A DNA stretch of 64,000 nucleotides from Ulota crispa (lineage: Eukaryota > Streptophyta > Bryopsida > Orthotrichales > Orthotrichaceae). Below, piece after piece: positions 46,219 to 57,706 of this stretch (position 1 is the stretch's first letter; every line of letters starts with the position of its first letter). The stretch is taken from positions 5,580,001 to 5,644,000 of the forward strand of contig OY987250.1 in assembly GCA_963920765.1 (NCBI GenBank), given 5' to 3'. The notes under the pieces are model-generated. The model was not told where the DNA came from. It saw only the letters and a list, made by a program, of their open reading frames with translations, and made no database searches. The translations under genes were made by a program, and so were the position numbers.

Positions 46219-46418
46219 AAACACTACTAGAAAAGGGTCATTTTATGACTAGTGCATATGACTCAAAATTGTCATTCAAAATGAGTCATATTTTGGAGAG
46301 CATACAATTTACACTATATATGACTCTATTATATGACTCTCCAAAATATGACTCATTTTGGATGACAATTTTGAGTCATACGCACTAGTCATAAAATGAC
46401 CCTTTTCTAGTAGTGAAA
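46219..46418. mobile_element. CACTA-type hairpin MITE (194 bp)
   Basis: Element 46222-46415 begins CACTACTAGAAAAGGGTCAT and ends with the exact inverse, TTTTCTAGTAGTG. The arms are nearly perfect over about 80 bases. Flanked by AAA on both sides, the 3-bp duplication of the CACTA (En/Spm) superfamily. It looks recent, given how few differences separate the arms. Confidence 0.92.
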
Positions 46419-46705
46419 ATCGTGCCAAAACTGCTTTCTCACAGTGTCAACGAGCGGGAGCAGTGCCAGGCAAGTGGGAGCGGTGCCGACAAGCAAGAGC
46501 AATGCCGACGAACGGGAGCGGTGCCAAGCGAGTGGGAGCTGCTTGATTATGTTCTGTAACTCCAACTTAGTTTCTACAGTGACAGGCTGCAGAGTGCTTA
46601 ACGCAATAATTTTTGATAAAAGATATTGTAGCATCTGTAAATATTTATATAATGTGAAATGTCGAGAAATTAATGTGGGGCAACCTAAACGCAATATTTT
46701 AGTGT

Positions 46706-47196
46706 ATATATTAATGAAGTGAGTGCAGTATGTCGGTGAGTAGCTTTTCCTTTGAAAATTTTATGATTTAAAACAGGAACCATCGAACTTATCTTCCACA
46801 GACTACAAGTCAGCACTTGCATTCTGGTGGTACCTTATCATGGGTTACGGTATTCCTAGGGAAGTCAAAAATAAAAGGACTACAATCCTTTTGCATGTTA
46901 TTATTGTCATCCTTGAGGCCTAATTCCAGGGAACACTGAGAATAATGCTCTCATCAACATAAAGTTTGACTGTGATGGTTCTCAACTAACAGTTTCTTCA
47001 TAATTTTTGACAATTTAATAATGTACCGTTCCGGTACTGTAGATACACGTGCTGTGTGACCCTGAATGCTAGAAACTGGAGAGGGTATTTTGGCAATGCT
47101 TAGTGTGCATTCACACTACAGGAGGAAACACAAAATTCGTGAGCTTGAGACTTCAAAAAAAAAAAATTCTGATGTTTAGGGTCTGCACCAAGGTTT
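46706..47196. other. Intergenic, nothing recognised
   Basis: Mixed composition. No coding-like ORF or repeat partner seen. Confidence 0.4.
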
Positions 47197-48844
47197 TTAA
47201 TTTAGAGAAAATTTCATGAATACTCCTGAAGTTTGCCATATTCGGTTTTTTGGAAATTACACAAATACCCTTGGTACATAATTTTCAAGCATTTGTTTTA
47301 TTACGCACACTACTCCTTTCATGACCAATGTTAACCCTTAAAGGTCAAGCTTACAACCATGGATTCTTGGGGAGATCACTTAGAGGGTTCATTAAAAACC
47401 AGGTGCTTTAAGATTTTGGGCCCCCTATCTTATGTTCTAAAACTTAAATAAAAGAAAAAGAAGAAAATATTAGTAGATACTCCGTACTTTGGTAGTTTAC
47501 GTTTTGAATTGATGGTAATTTTATTTATAAGTTATAATTAGTTAAAAAATTTGAAGTAAATTAATACACAACAGAGCTCAAAATAACTTTCACACAAATC
47601 ACATCCCTATCTTGTATAAGAAAAAATTGTTTCAAAAATACACAAAAAATTCTCAAAATGAGGCTCTATTGAAAGTTTATATTTCTTGAATATCAATGCA
47701 ATGGTCATATAAATGTGTTCTCTATAAATATTTGAGTTGAAAAACATGTTATTTTAGTTCATTTTTCAACCTTCTCTAGAAATTATTTGATAAATTATTT
47801 GAACTGAAGATTCTGGCAACATAATGCTATATTCATGATTAAACAACACTCAAAATTATAGGTTTAGATCACAATTCATTTAAAAGTAAATAGGGGAACA
47901 AAAATCACTTAACTCATGTGGTTAGCTATGGATACACTAAGTGATCTCCCTGAGCATAGATTTTCCATGGAATTGCAATCATCTTCTAAGAGTTATTTTG
48001 GCAATGTAATCAACATCAAAATTCAATATTTTAATTTTAGTAGAAGGTATGTGCATACTGCATGTCTAAACAATGTTCATAAATTTTGGTGAAATTTTGA
48101 AATTATTGTAATTTTTTGAAGCAAATGCTAAAGAAACTCATATTAATTACAAAATGTATTCAATTATGCCAAATTTTTTATCATGGATGTGAATCATGGA
48201 GAAGATCATCATGATGGAATTTTTCTTCCCATGTTGCTAAAATTAGAAAAAGTAACTATTCCATGGTAATATGTACTCAAATTGTGACAATAATGAAAAT
48301 TTCAAAACTTAAATTTTTTCAAAATATTAAAGTACAAGGAGAAACTAGATTTGGTAAACTTTCAAATGCTAGTTATGCTCAACTAAAAACACATCATCTT
48401 AATAACTCATATTGAGTATTGGTAAAAAGATCCTCAAAATTCAAAATGCACTACACATTGGTGCATCTTTACTACTCAATTGGCAAGTGGGACCCTTTTG
48501 TGAACATTATGCATTTAAAAGCTATCTATCTACATGCTCTAAATTGCACTATTTGTATCCCAATAGAATCTTAGATGAAAAACAGTGTTATTCCCCTTGC
48601 AAAGCACTTTTTAGTCATCCAGAAGCCACAAAATGGATGCAACAACATTCAAGGGTTAAAACAAGGAGTGCAACAAAACAGATAAAAGCAGCGTGCACAC
48701 AAGGGAGAAAAAAGTGACATACACAATAGAACAACGCCTAAAACCTATGCTTCAAAGATATTTGTGCAATTTCTGAAAAATCAAGGATATCTATACAAAT
48801 ATTGCAAACTTCAAGAGTATCCATAAAAATTTCCCTTAATTTAA
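47197..48844. mobile_element. Mutator-like TIR element interrupted by a TTAA element (1.6 kb)
   Basis: Ends near 47206 and 48835 are inverted for about 60 bases (GAATACTCCTGAAGTTTGCC against reversed GATACTCTTGAAGTTTGCAA). Flanks TTAATTTAG and TTAATTTAA match at 8 of 9 positions. The interior is a second element, 47331-48659. The outer element itself is only about 300 bp and has no transposase. Confidence 0.75.
47331..48659. mobile_element. TTAA-bounded element, group T (1321 bp)
   Basis: TTAA at 47331-47334 and 48656-48659; ends CCCTTAAAGGTCAAGC and, inverted, CCCTTGAATGTTG. Nested in the Mutator-like element. The ORF at 48412-48717 has no recognisable domain. Confidence 0.65.
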
Positions 48845-49002
48845 ACCTGGATCAAATGTCCCATATGGTATGTGACAGGGAACTTGAGATGTATCTTAAA
48901 CTCTCGAAGGTTATGTTTTGCTTTAATAGAGACAAAATCTTTACAATACTCCAAGGGAGGGATGGGCTCTTTGTACTTTTTATTGTGGAATCTGTTTGCT
49001 CC

Positions 49003-49397
49003 TAAGGTAGAAATACCATAAACGGTTAAATAAACCACTTTAGACTATGAGATATGGTGAATTTCTTGAGAAACTAAGCTCAAACTGTGCAGAAACAAGG
49101 ATAAGGAAGAGTGCAAAAAATCATAAATAATAAAAAATAATACTCAATAATGAATCATGAATATCTTATGCAATATAAATGTGGAGTCTTGATTTTGACC
49201 TATTCTCATTTCATAGGTGTACTTTAAATGATTACCTTTAGAACTTTGTTCCAAAACATGTGTGAACCAATCAAATGTGAGAAAATAGCATCCTTTTAGA
49301 ATATTTCAAAAAAAAATTCAAAGTCAATTATTGTTGATTTTAGAACAGCCAACTCCTCCAAGTAGAGGAGGTTATTGTTTATGGTATTTTTACCTTA
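49003..49397. mobile_element. TA-flanked MITE, family C (391 bp)
   Basis: Element 49005-49395 with TA on both sides. Ends AGGTAGAAATACCATAAACG and inverted TTGTTTATGGTATTTTTACCT. It is about 90 bases longer than the 19377-19676 copy. Confidence 0.9.
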
Positions 49398-49471
49398 GAT
49401 GATTAAACATTATTGCATCTATTACCAATTTTATGATTTAACTTTGTCTCTTGGTTTGAGCATGACATGAG

Positions 49472-49593
49472 TAACGCCATATTCATTAAATTGGGAAAAT
49501 CAGATTCCCAAATTATACCCTAATGCTTAGTTTAAGGTGGTCACCTTAGTCCCAAATTGTTACAAAATTCCCAATTTAATGAATATGGTGTTG
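49472..49593. mobile_element. Short family I derivative (118 bp)
   Basis: Element 49474-49591 has both family I ends (ACGCCATATTCATTAAATTG, inverted TTTAATGAATATGGTGT) but only a short middle. The 160 central bases of the full copies are gone. Confidence 0.8.
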
Positions 49594-49759
49594 AGTGCTG
49601 CAAAAGCGGCATAATTGTAGCTGACTTGCAAAGCAATATCCATCTTTAGTGTGAACAAGCAAACAAGGTTGTGTTCAGTTCATGTTTATTCTTCGATGGG
49701 TACGTACAGAACTTTCCCTCACCTTAGGAGGTTCACGTTTATACTTACTTATATTTTTA

Positions 49760-49860
49760 CACTTGGTGTGAATAACACAATATTTGTTAATTTGGGAAAA
49801 TTGAATTCTTTCCCAAAGCCGATTTTGGGATACTTAATTTTGCATTTGTGAGAATATTTT
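49760..49860 (+). mobile_element. Partial family I end
   Basis: ACACAATATTTGTTAATTTG at about 49767 matches the family I left end and about 80 bases after it. No right end follows. Confidence 0.6.
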
Positions 49861-50936
49861 GGTAATTTCACGTGTTGAAATTACTTTCTTATACAATAAT
49901 ACATATTTAGATCTTTAAATAAACCAAAAGTGCATTTAAAGCACTTAGGCTCATGTTATTCCAACTTCAAGTAATACAATCAATCCATCACAATTCAAAG
50001 TTATAAATAAAGTTATGTGGTTTCAATTTATATTCTGAATCATGATATATATATATATATAGTCAAGTGGATATACAAGGTAAGATAAGCTAAAGGTAAC
50101 TGTGCTTCCACGACAAATCCAAAGTATACAGTGAATAAAAGTGGGATTGATGCAGTATTCTAGTAGTTCTATTGTTTAATGGTTTGGAGTCTGAAATCTC
50201 TAAGAAAAAACCGAAACTTGCCTCCAAAAAGAAAATATCATATACTCTACCTCACCTTTTATGCTCTTTTTTTTTTCTTAAGATTTTATTTGTTTGATTT
50301 TTGTTTAGAAAATACTCAATCATATGTGGAGTGCGAAAGTACTTTGCCAAAAACATCCACATCGAATCGTAGGTTACAAATTGCACTTGTGATGTTGAAG
50401 TTTATTGTCAAAAATCTAGCCCCTTTGATTAATTAGTTTTCGGAAGAGCCAACAATTTTAGGAAAAACACTTTATCTACTACATTTAGCAATATGCTTCA
50501 AAGAAAAAAAACGATTTTTTTACAATATCTTTATGCACTTTTGCACAGTTGTCCTGGTGGAGGAAACAAATAACTCAACAACTAAATGGCAATGTTTACT
50601 AACTCTTAAGTTCCAAATTCTGTTGAACTTTAGAAAGCTAATTGAATTTGGAACTTATAACTTCATATTGAAGTTTCAAATTTTTAGTAGATTTAGTATA
50701 CCTTGCATGACAACACTTATTGGCAGTTTTGGTCCTCACAAATTGGAACTTTGTTTCGAAAGTTGGATCTACCAAAAACTATACCCTAGCTTGGAAACTA
50801 AGAGCAAATAATTTTACTACATAGTACATGCAACCGATTTTTTTCATAACTATTTTCACCCTTGAGATGTAAGACTTAGAGTTGAACGAGGACTTGGAAA
50901 ATGTTGCAAAATGGGGTACAACATGCCATATACAAC
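49861..50936. other. Intergenic, nothing recognised
   Basis: AT-rich, with a short (TA)n run at 50045-50061. ORFs of 60-92 codons show no domain. Confidence 0.4.
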
Positions 50937-51218
50937 TAAAAGGCCATATTTGTTAAATTGGGGAAACACAATTCCCAAATTGTACTTCACTTTAAAATCA
51001 AAAATTTATCTTAAACCATTTAAACACCAGATTCAAAGGTATCAGATTCTATTTGAGCCATTAAGATTTTGTCTCTCACAAATTCCTCCTCTCAGGTGAG
51101 GGCACGTGTACCCAAAAAAACAATGCTTAAACCTAAAACTTGATTTAAGATGATTACCTTAAACCTAGTTTATTCCCAAAATGGGCGTTTAGTCCCAAAT
51201 TAATGAATATGACGTTTA
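50937..51218. mobile_element. TA-flanked MITE, family I (278 bp)
   Basis: Element 50939-51216 with TA on both sides. Colinear with 39086-39369, including the AGATTCAAAGGTATCAGATT word. Confidence 0.9.
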
Positions 51219-51750
51219 ATCCTAAACAGACCAAAGTCCATGAATCAAGATTTTTAGCATGACACGAACCTAAGTGAAAACGAACCTCTGACAAACCGCA
51301 TGAGGAGATATCTCAGTAAACAGCAAGTTTGTACTTGGAAAAATTAGTTCAAGAATATATATGCATGAAGTTCAAATATCCTCCTATCAGCGTGGACATG
51401 TGTACTCAACATTTGCCTTTTCGAAGTCCATAACCAACTATGACACTAGTATGAACCCCACAAAGTTTAACAAAAAAAATTTCCTTTAGTGGTAGCGAGG
51501 AGTCTTCCGTTACAGCATCTCACCCTCCAATCTTCGAACTGTCCAGGTCCCTTCAATTCTTCTCTATCTGTTTTAGAGGGAATGGCCACTTGTATCCCAA
51601 CAATCCAGCCTGCTAAGTATAATGCCAACCAATCACAAGTCATACAATTTTCAAAAGTAATACAGTAAGCTATGACCACAAGAAAATATAGCTTGTAGAG
51701 GGTTTAGAGACCCTTTCAAATAAGTCATATTTGAAAGGGGAAGGTAAATG
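51219..51750. other. Intergenic, nothing recognised
   Basis: No coding-like ORF. A 70-codon minus-strand ORF at 51679-51467 has no domain. Confidence 0.4.
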
Positions 51751-51897
51751 TAAGGTAACCCTCCCCATACCTGACTCTTTAAAAAGTCTTATCCAATTTT
51801 GATCCTATGTACCCAAGGTGTTCATTTCATTTCTGAACTCCATGGGTACAAAGGGGTCGGAATTGGGGAAGGATCGGGTATGGGTAAGGTTACCTTA
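51751..51897. mobile_element. Small TA-flanked hairpin MITE (143 bp)
   Basis: Element 51753-51895 starts AGGTAACCCTCCCCATACC and ends inverted GGTATGGGTAAGGTTACCT, with a TGTACCCA/TGGGTACA inner stem and TA at both borders. It shares the outer AGGTA with families B and C. Confidence 0.75.
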
Positions 51898-52345
51898 GAG
51901 GTTGACACCGCTAAAATTTATTGCTTTTCATCCGGATTATAGAGGGGCCTATACATTTGGAGGGTTGCAAGAGACGCTCTTATGGCCCTTTCACATTCAG
52001 TGTTATGGAGCAAACTAGAGAGTTAAAAAGGGGTGCTATGAGCCTTAGCATTCACACTTGGAGTACTACGGAGCACTAAAAATGACGTGGAGTCCATGGT
52101 GGCATTTTTTAACACTCACAATTGTTGAGTGTTTTGTAACAATTTACAAAAACATAGATTTTAGGATCATGGATGGAGTGTTATGGAGGTGGGGAGGACA
52201 CACGGTTAAGTTAGTTGTTAACATTGCTTTATGTAAAACTATAGTGTGAACTTGAAACAAAAAATCCCTCAGAATATTTAGTTTCAAAATCAAAACCAAG
52301 TGAACACATACTAGGTTTTTTAAGCCCACCAGTACTAATGTCTAG
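51898..52345. other. Intergenic, nothing recognised
   Basis: Short similar phrases around GTGTTATGGAG recur (52001, 52170) but no element can be delimited. Confidence 0.35.
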
Positions 52346-52657
52346 TAAGGTAGGAACACCCATAAGCGTCAATGTCTCCATATCCGTCACCTCTGAAATC
52401 TTGAAAAATATGTGGAAGTGAATAGATGTAATGACAAGAATGTACAACATGTGAACATGGAATCTTAAAATTGGTTATGGGTGCAATGGCAGTTTGCTTT
52501 TTAAAAATTCACAACTTATTCTCACAGTATCCAAATAATACATTCGAAAGTTCAAACTCATTTTTTTTCTATTAGGATCTCATAATTTATTAGTTGTTTA
52601 TTAATAGTCATGATGTTCAAAACCCTTAGTTTGATGTTTATGGGTGCTCCTACCTTA
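52346..52657. mobile_element. TA-flanked MITE, family B (308 bp)
   Basis: Element 52348-52655 with TA on both sides (52346-52347, 52656-52657) and full terminal repeats. Confidence 0.9.
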
Positions 52658-52689
52658 CTGCATTTTTCATAGTGTTGGGTGCAAAAGGG

Positions 52690-53110
52690 GCTTTAGTGGA
52701 GATGTTCCAAAGTGCAGAGTGCCATAAAAAGGGACTTTCACCTAATCCAAGAGGGCCATCACTGCGGGGGGGGGGCGGATGAATGAAACTGCCCCCAGAG
52801 GGGCCTGGCTCTTCCAAACCGGAAGGGGCGGCCTCGACCAGCCAGAGGGCAGGGGGGCATGAGGCATGGCATGTGTCAACCCAGCTCAGCTCAGCCTGAT
52901 CGTTCCAGGGGAATGGGACTTATGGAATGGGAGGCCCACGCTGAGTACGTGGAAGCGAGGCAAACGAATTGCATGGACGGATCTGTCGCCTCCGTCCACT
53001 CGTCCGCTTAGCGACCTCTGACGGTTGCCCCTCGTTCCCTGCCCCCTCAAGACCCCCCCCCCCCCCCCCCCCCCGGCCGCACCTCCAAACTCTCCCTTCC
53101 ACAAAGCACC
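52690..53110. other. GC-rich tract with poly(G) and poly(C) runs
   Basis: Contains a 10-base G run near 52767 and about 26 consecutive C at 53053-53078. It is strikingly GC-rich in an AT-rich setting. The Gly-rich minus-strand ORFs across the C run are artefacts. Could be a fragment of a GC-rich gene or element. Confidence 0.5.
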
Positions 53111-53129
53111 CCTACTTTTACAGAAGGGG

Positions 53130-53620
53130 TTTTTACTAGGGAAATTTTGAGAAATATCCCTATATTTTGCCGTAATCTGAAAAATATTTCTGTAAGTTTT
53201 GAAATTGCAAAAAGCACCTCTGTGAAACTACAACAATGTTGTTGAGTTTCAAACAAACATATCGTCCTGCAAAAGTTCATATTGCCACAAGATTTGTTAA
53301 TTGTTCAAAAGACCTCAAAAAGCAAGTGTCCAACTATCACATAAAAAATATTCCGTGTGCTTTCATTTTCAATACCACTTACCCCACAATCATTTTAGAT
53401 CACACCTACAAAGAACAAAACCAAAGCGCTCAGTTTATTTCAAGATTACAGATAAAACAAATCCCATAGCCTATAAAACTAAGGTGTGAAATATAGGCAT
53501 GGATTTGAAATAACGGTGTTGTTGTTCACATGGGTATTTTTACAATTTTGAAACTTATGCGGGTATTTTTTAGATTACGGAAAAATATAGGGGTATTTCT
53601 CAAATTTTCCCTTTTTATTA
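53130..53620. mobile_element. Mutator-like TIR element (473 bp)
   Basis: Element 53139-53611 starts GGGAAATTTTGAGAAATATC and ends inverted GGTATTTCTCAAATTTTCCC. Terminal repeats are about 80 bases. Flanks TTTTTACTA (53130-53138) and TTTTTATTA (53612-53620) are a 9-base duplication with one mismatch. The terminal repeat resembles that of the 47206-48835 element. No transposase. Confidence 0.88.
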
Positions 53621-54164
53621 TGAGCTTTCATTGGTCGAGCAACACGAACTCCTGGAGTTGGCCAGGGTGAACTAACCCCCTCAAGGTACCTTGCCATGGG
53701 TAATCGGAACCGGAGACCCATCTAGGTTGACCACAGACAAAACAACAAAAAAAAATCTCAAATCTTCACGGTGCATAGAGTTTAGAAAGTAACCTCCAAT
53801 TTTGGATTTAGGCACTCCAGGGATGTAGTTTGACTTTTGCAAAATCGGAGGCTAGACGTCTAGGCTAGACCCCTCCAACCCCCATGAAAAGGTATTCTCA
53901 TTGCCCCCGCCTGGATGAATAGGGCCAGGGCTTGGTCTACTGCTTCAAAGCAGTCTATCTAGAATAGATGAAGAAGTAATATATATCTCTAGAGTATTGA
54001 GGGACAACCACTTTGCTCAAACTTTCATGCCTTGTATTATTAAAGTTAACCTCTCCACCATTCAAGGACAATACTGTAGTGGGAAACAACAAATTTCTAA
54101 AAACTCAAAACCATCGGTTTCAAACAAAACATGAATAAGAGAGTAAAAATTTAAGGAATTAAGG
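53621..54164. other. Intergenic, nothing recognised
   Basis: TTTCATTGGTCGAGCAACAC at 53631 resembles the inverse of 57064-57086 (GTGTTGCTCAACCAATGG). No gene seen. Confidence 0.4.
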
Positions 54165-54826
54165 TTAACCCCTAGATGCTTGTGGCATCAAACTTTGGTG
54201 TCAGCAATACTCTGAAGTTCAATAAACCTAATTAATTTTCTATTTTTAGTAGTTTCTATTTTGGATTTGTTCTTTGTGAAATTTAGTTTTAGGATCAACA
54301 ATTTGATTTTGAAAATGATTAATTATGAGTTTTCTATTCAAGATTTTGTTCAAGGGTCTTGACTTTCTCTAGTGTTGAGAGCTCTTGGAAATGAGCCTCA
54401 AATACATTAGATCTTGGAGAAAAATTTACTCTAAAAATTCATTTGAAAAAATTGTAAAAGAGATTTTGAAAAAATTGTAAAAGAAATTTTGAAAAGCTAT
54501 AAAGTGAGTGGGGTTATGTATGTTATTTCCTTTAACCTTGAATTTTTTTGGTGACCATTTTTTTAGATCCAACATGTGAAAAGAGGATTCAAAGGCTCCA
54601 AGTTATTTTTGTAGTTTTGACACCCTCATGACCAAACATTATAATCTTTCAATCCAAATGGTATCATTGTGTCTTTTTTCCTATGTAACCTCTAACATAT
54701 CTAGTTTGAATTTGTTCAGTTACATTTAAGAAGAACTTGATACATCTTATTAAAATGTTGCATTTTTGTTCAAGTTGAAACAAATTTGTAGAAGCTCAAA
54801 AAATGCCTTAGGCATTTAGGGGTTAA
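54165..54826. mobile_element. TTAA-bounded element, group T, subfamily D (654 bp)
   Basis: TTAA at 54165-54168 and 54823-54826; ends CCCCTAGATGC and inverted GGCATTTAGGGG. Colinear with 17399-18029 over its whole length. Confidence 0.9.
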
Positions 54827-54903
54827 GGAATCTATGTTTACTCAAAGAAGTTCATACTACCACTTTTTTTTCACAAAACATCATTTTGAAACAGTGTTTT
54901 TAT

Positions 54904-55841
54904 TTAACCCTGAACCCCTAAAGGACCATTGTTCCTACAGGGGGACAAATGGGATTTCAGGTAGGTACCTACAAACTCAAATTTTGTCTTGATTTTTTGA
55001 AACTTTTTTGAAGATAGGAAAACACATTAACTTTTGGGGAATATAAGTTTTATTCCAATAGATGCCAGGGAGCAAAAGTTATGCCCAAATAAGCACAAAT
55101 TTGGGGAGTTCAGGCAGCAAATTCTTTTTTTACAAAAAACTTGAAAGATTTTTTTAGTTTTTCTTCTCATAGATTATATCTTTGTCTACATCTGGAGCTT
55201 TGGTTCATTCCATTTGGACTAGTTGTGAGAAAGTTATGGACAATCTTGTTTTTTGGGCAAATTAAGCATCTTCTTGAAAAAATAACTTATAAACTTCATT
55301 TTTGAATGCAAGTTTAACATTTTTTCAATAAAAATTGTCAAAAAGGGTGAAGTTTGCTTTCTAGAACAATCTTGCCATTGGGATTATTGCATTTCAATTG
55401 CATTGCATGGTTATTAACAATTTAGGTTTTTGCTCAACTTCATACCTTCTTCTATCTAATGTTTTTTTTAAGAATGAAAATCTAGTAGTTTTTGTTTTAA
55501 TTTTTTTCCCAAGATTCCCAACTCAACTTCCCACCACAAAAAAATAAAGCTCCAAACTCTATGGTGCAAAAATTTTAAGTTAAAAAGGTTCATAGTTAAA
55601 TAATTTAGTCATGCAAGGTGCAAAATACCTTGTTTTTTACACTTTGAATGCAAATATCTTCCAATATTTGCGGTCAAAGTTCTTGAGTTTTGTATGACAC
55701 ATTCTCATACTAGTCTAGTACAAGATCCTATGATCAGATATGCAAAAAGACCAATTTTCAAACTTTTTTATTTTTTGCCATAGAAGTGGCAATTTTGAGT
55801 GTCTTTTGACAAAATAAAGGCCATATTCCTTTGGGGGTTAA
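54904..55841. mobile_element. TTAA-bounded element, group T, subfamily E (about 930 bp)
   Basis: TTAA at 54904-54907 and 55838-55841. The left end has a small duplication (CCCTGAACCCCTAAAGGACC); the right end, inverted, is CCCCCAAAGGAATATGG. Shares the GGGACAAATGGGATTT word with 56207-56925 and 62231-62803. Confidence 0.75.
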
Positions 55842-56202
55842 GTGTCTGCTAGGTCACCGTGATCTGCCCAACTGTAGCTTCAAGAGTGTCTTTAATAGTG
55901 TTTTTGCAGATGGGCACCAATAACATTACTTCAAAAAATTGCAAAAGTAAAAAGTGCTAATTGATCACATGAATATTGCAATAAGGGTAGCTTGGAACCT
56001 AACACCGTGATTTTGAATTTTCTCACAACTTGGCGTGTTTAAAAATATGGGCTTATTTGATGAATTTTTTTTCCTTCCATGATACACTACGTGTTTATGA
56101 TCACTTTTGGAAAAAAACTAGATGAAAAACAATTTTGCTCTAGGCTACAAAATCTTTTTTCAGAGTGAAAGGACAAAAAACGTCCTCCTGGATGTTTAGG
56201 GT

Positions 56203-56929
56203 TTAACCCCTAAAGGACCACTTGTCCCTATAAGGGACAAATGGGATTTTGGGCATGTACTTATGGCTAAACTACTTTGTGTAATTTTTTGAAACTTTTA
56301 TAGAAGATGCGGAATTCAAAGATTTGTGAGGGCATCTAATTTTTTCCTCATTCCAACATGTATTGAAGAAGTTAAAAAGGAATTTATGGCAATTCTTGTT
56401 TGGCGAGCAGCCCAAAAACTTCTTTATAAGTTGCGTTATTTTAAAATACAAATTTGAGATTAGTTCTTTAGACTTACATATATGTGGGAAGCTTTGAATC
56501 ATTCAATTCTAATTGATGAGGTGAAAGTTATGAGAAGTTTTAGTTTGCGGATAGGTGTGGAAAATCTCAACATTATGCCTACCCGCAAACTAAAACTTCT
56601 CATAACTTTCATCTCATCAATTGGAGTTGAATGATTCAAAGCTTCCCACATATACGTAATTCTAAAGAACTAACCTCAATTTTTATTTTTAAAAAAATGC
56701 AATTTTTAAAGAAGTTTTTGGGCTACCTGCCAAACAAAAATTCTCAAAAATTAATTTTTAACTTTTTCAATAAATGTTGGAATGAGGAAAAAATTAAATG
56801 CCCACACAAGTCTTTCAATTCTCCATCTTCCATAAAAATTTAAAAAAATTATCCAAAGTAGTTTAGCCATAAGTACATGCCTAAAATCCCATTTGTCCCC
56901 CGTAGGACAAGTGGTCCTCTAGGGGTTAA
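56203..56929. mobile_element. TTAA-bounded foldback element, group T, subfamily E (719 bp)
   Basis: TTAA at 56203-56206 and 56926-56929. Almost the whole element is two inverted arms of about 350 bases meeting near 56560 (GCGGATAGG against CCTACCCGC). Ends CCCCTAAAGGACCACTTGTC and inverted GACAAGTGGTCCTCTAGGGG. The paired ORFs at 56502-56272 and 56631-56843 are mirror copies produced by the arms. Confidence 0.9.
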
Positions 56930-56999
56930 TGTGGCCCAACCTTCAAAGAAACATGAGCTCCTCTATAGTTTGGATGAGAGACTGAGATTTACTAAAATT

Positions 57000-57340
57000 A
57001 GCCAACTTTACAGGTGAACATGCAAACACGGACGGTTCTATTCCTTTTTCCCTTACCTGGTGCGTGTTGCTCAACCAATGGAGAACCAAATAAATAATCC
57101 CCGGAAAGGGGGCAGTAGGGCACCCAAATACCCAATGGCCAATGCACAGAAATAGGGAGTGGATGGAACCAGGTAGATATACTCGAAGGGCATCTTTACC
57201 CGTCCGCTAAAAAGCGGCCGGCAGCGGGGAACTGCCGGTCTCGCAAGCATCGGAGCTATTTCCTGTACCCACCCGCGCGGGGTCTGCTCCGTTATTATCC
57301 CGGGATCGGTTTACCGGATTTCGTGCTCCAGAAATTTTCA
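57000..57340 (+). promoter_or_regulatory. GC-rich promoter-like region
   Basis: Abrupt rise in GC and CpG content, with a CCAAT word at about 57075, just upstream of the candidate exons at 57400-57857. No clear TATA box. Inference from composition only. Confidence 0.35.
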
Positions 57341-57407
57341 GGTTTTGCCGAGTGAACGAACTGCCCGGCATCGGGACCTAGTTTCTCTCCCCACCATATC
57401 CGCTTAC

Positions 57408-57492
57408 CTGGGTTTCATCGTTTTGTGCTCTCTGGCTTTTGTCGCTTCCCTGGGTTTTATCGCTTTGTGCTTCATGGCTTTTGTCGCTTCCT
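57408..57492. repeat. 42-bp tandem duplication
   Basis: CTGGGTTTCATCGTTTTGTG and CTGGGTTTTATCGCTTTGTG start two 42-base copies in a row, each ending GGCTTTTGTCGCTTCC. It repeats a 14-residue hydrophobic segment in one frame, but that frame lacks an upstream ATG. Confidence 0.8.
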
Positions 57493-57706
57493 CATTCACT
57501 CCCTCCTGGTGTGCTCGTGCTTGTGAAGGTTTGAAACCCCAACTGCATTGCTTCACTATTTTGTTGCTTGTACCGATGTTTCAAACATGCATTGTATTGC
57601 TGTTTGTATTGATTTTTGGTGGTTTGTGATCTAGGAGTATTGTTATTAATTGTTTAGATAGTTGGGATTTAGATTACTGTTGTTTATTTCGTGCACGTCG
57701 TTGTCA

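Larger units (their letters stand above)
45260..46705. repeat. Diverged inverted arms around a composite repeat
   Basis: About 100 bases at 45262-45367 (GCATTTACGTTGCTCAGCAC, TGACATTTCACACTACATAA) recur inverted at about 46598-46702 (TTATATAATGTGAAATGTCG, GGGGCAACCTAAACGCAAT). A third related block lies at 45545-45690. The CACTA hairpin and a GC-rich palindromic patch lie between. It may be one degraded TIR element of 1.4 kb. Confidence 0.55.

Noticed and set aside
52886-53280. Gly-rich minus-strand ORFs
   Set aside because: They are translations of a poly(C) run and GC-rich tract.
56272-56843. Two similar 70-76-codon ORFs on opposite strands starting MIQSFPHI
   Set aside because: They are mirror images created by the arms of a TTAA-bounded foldback element, not genes.
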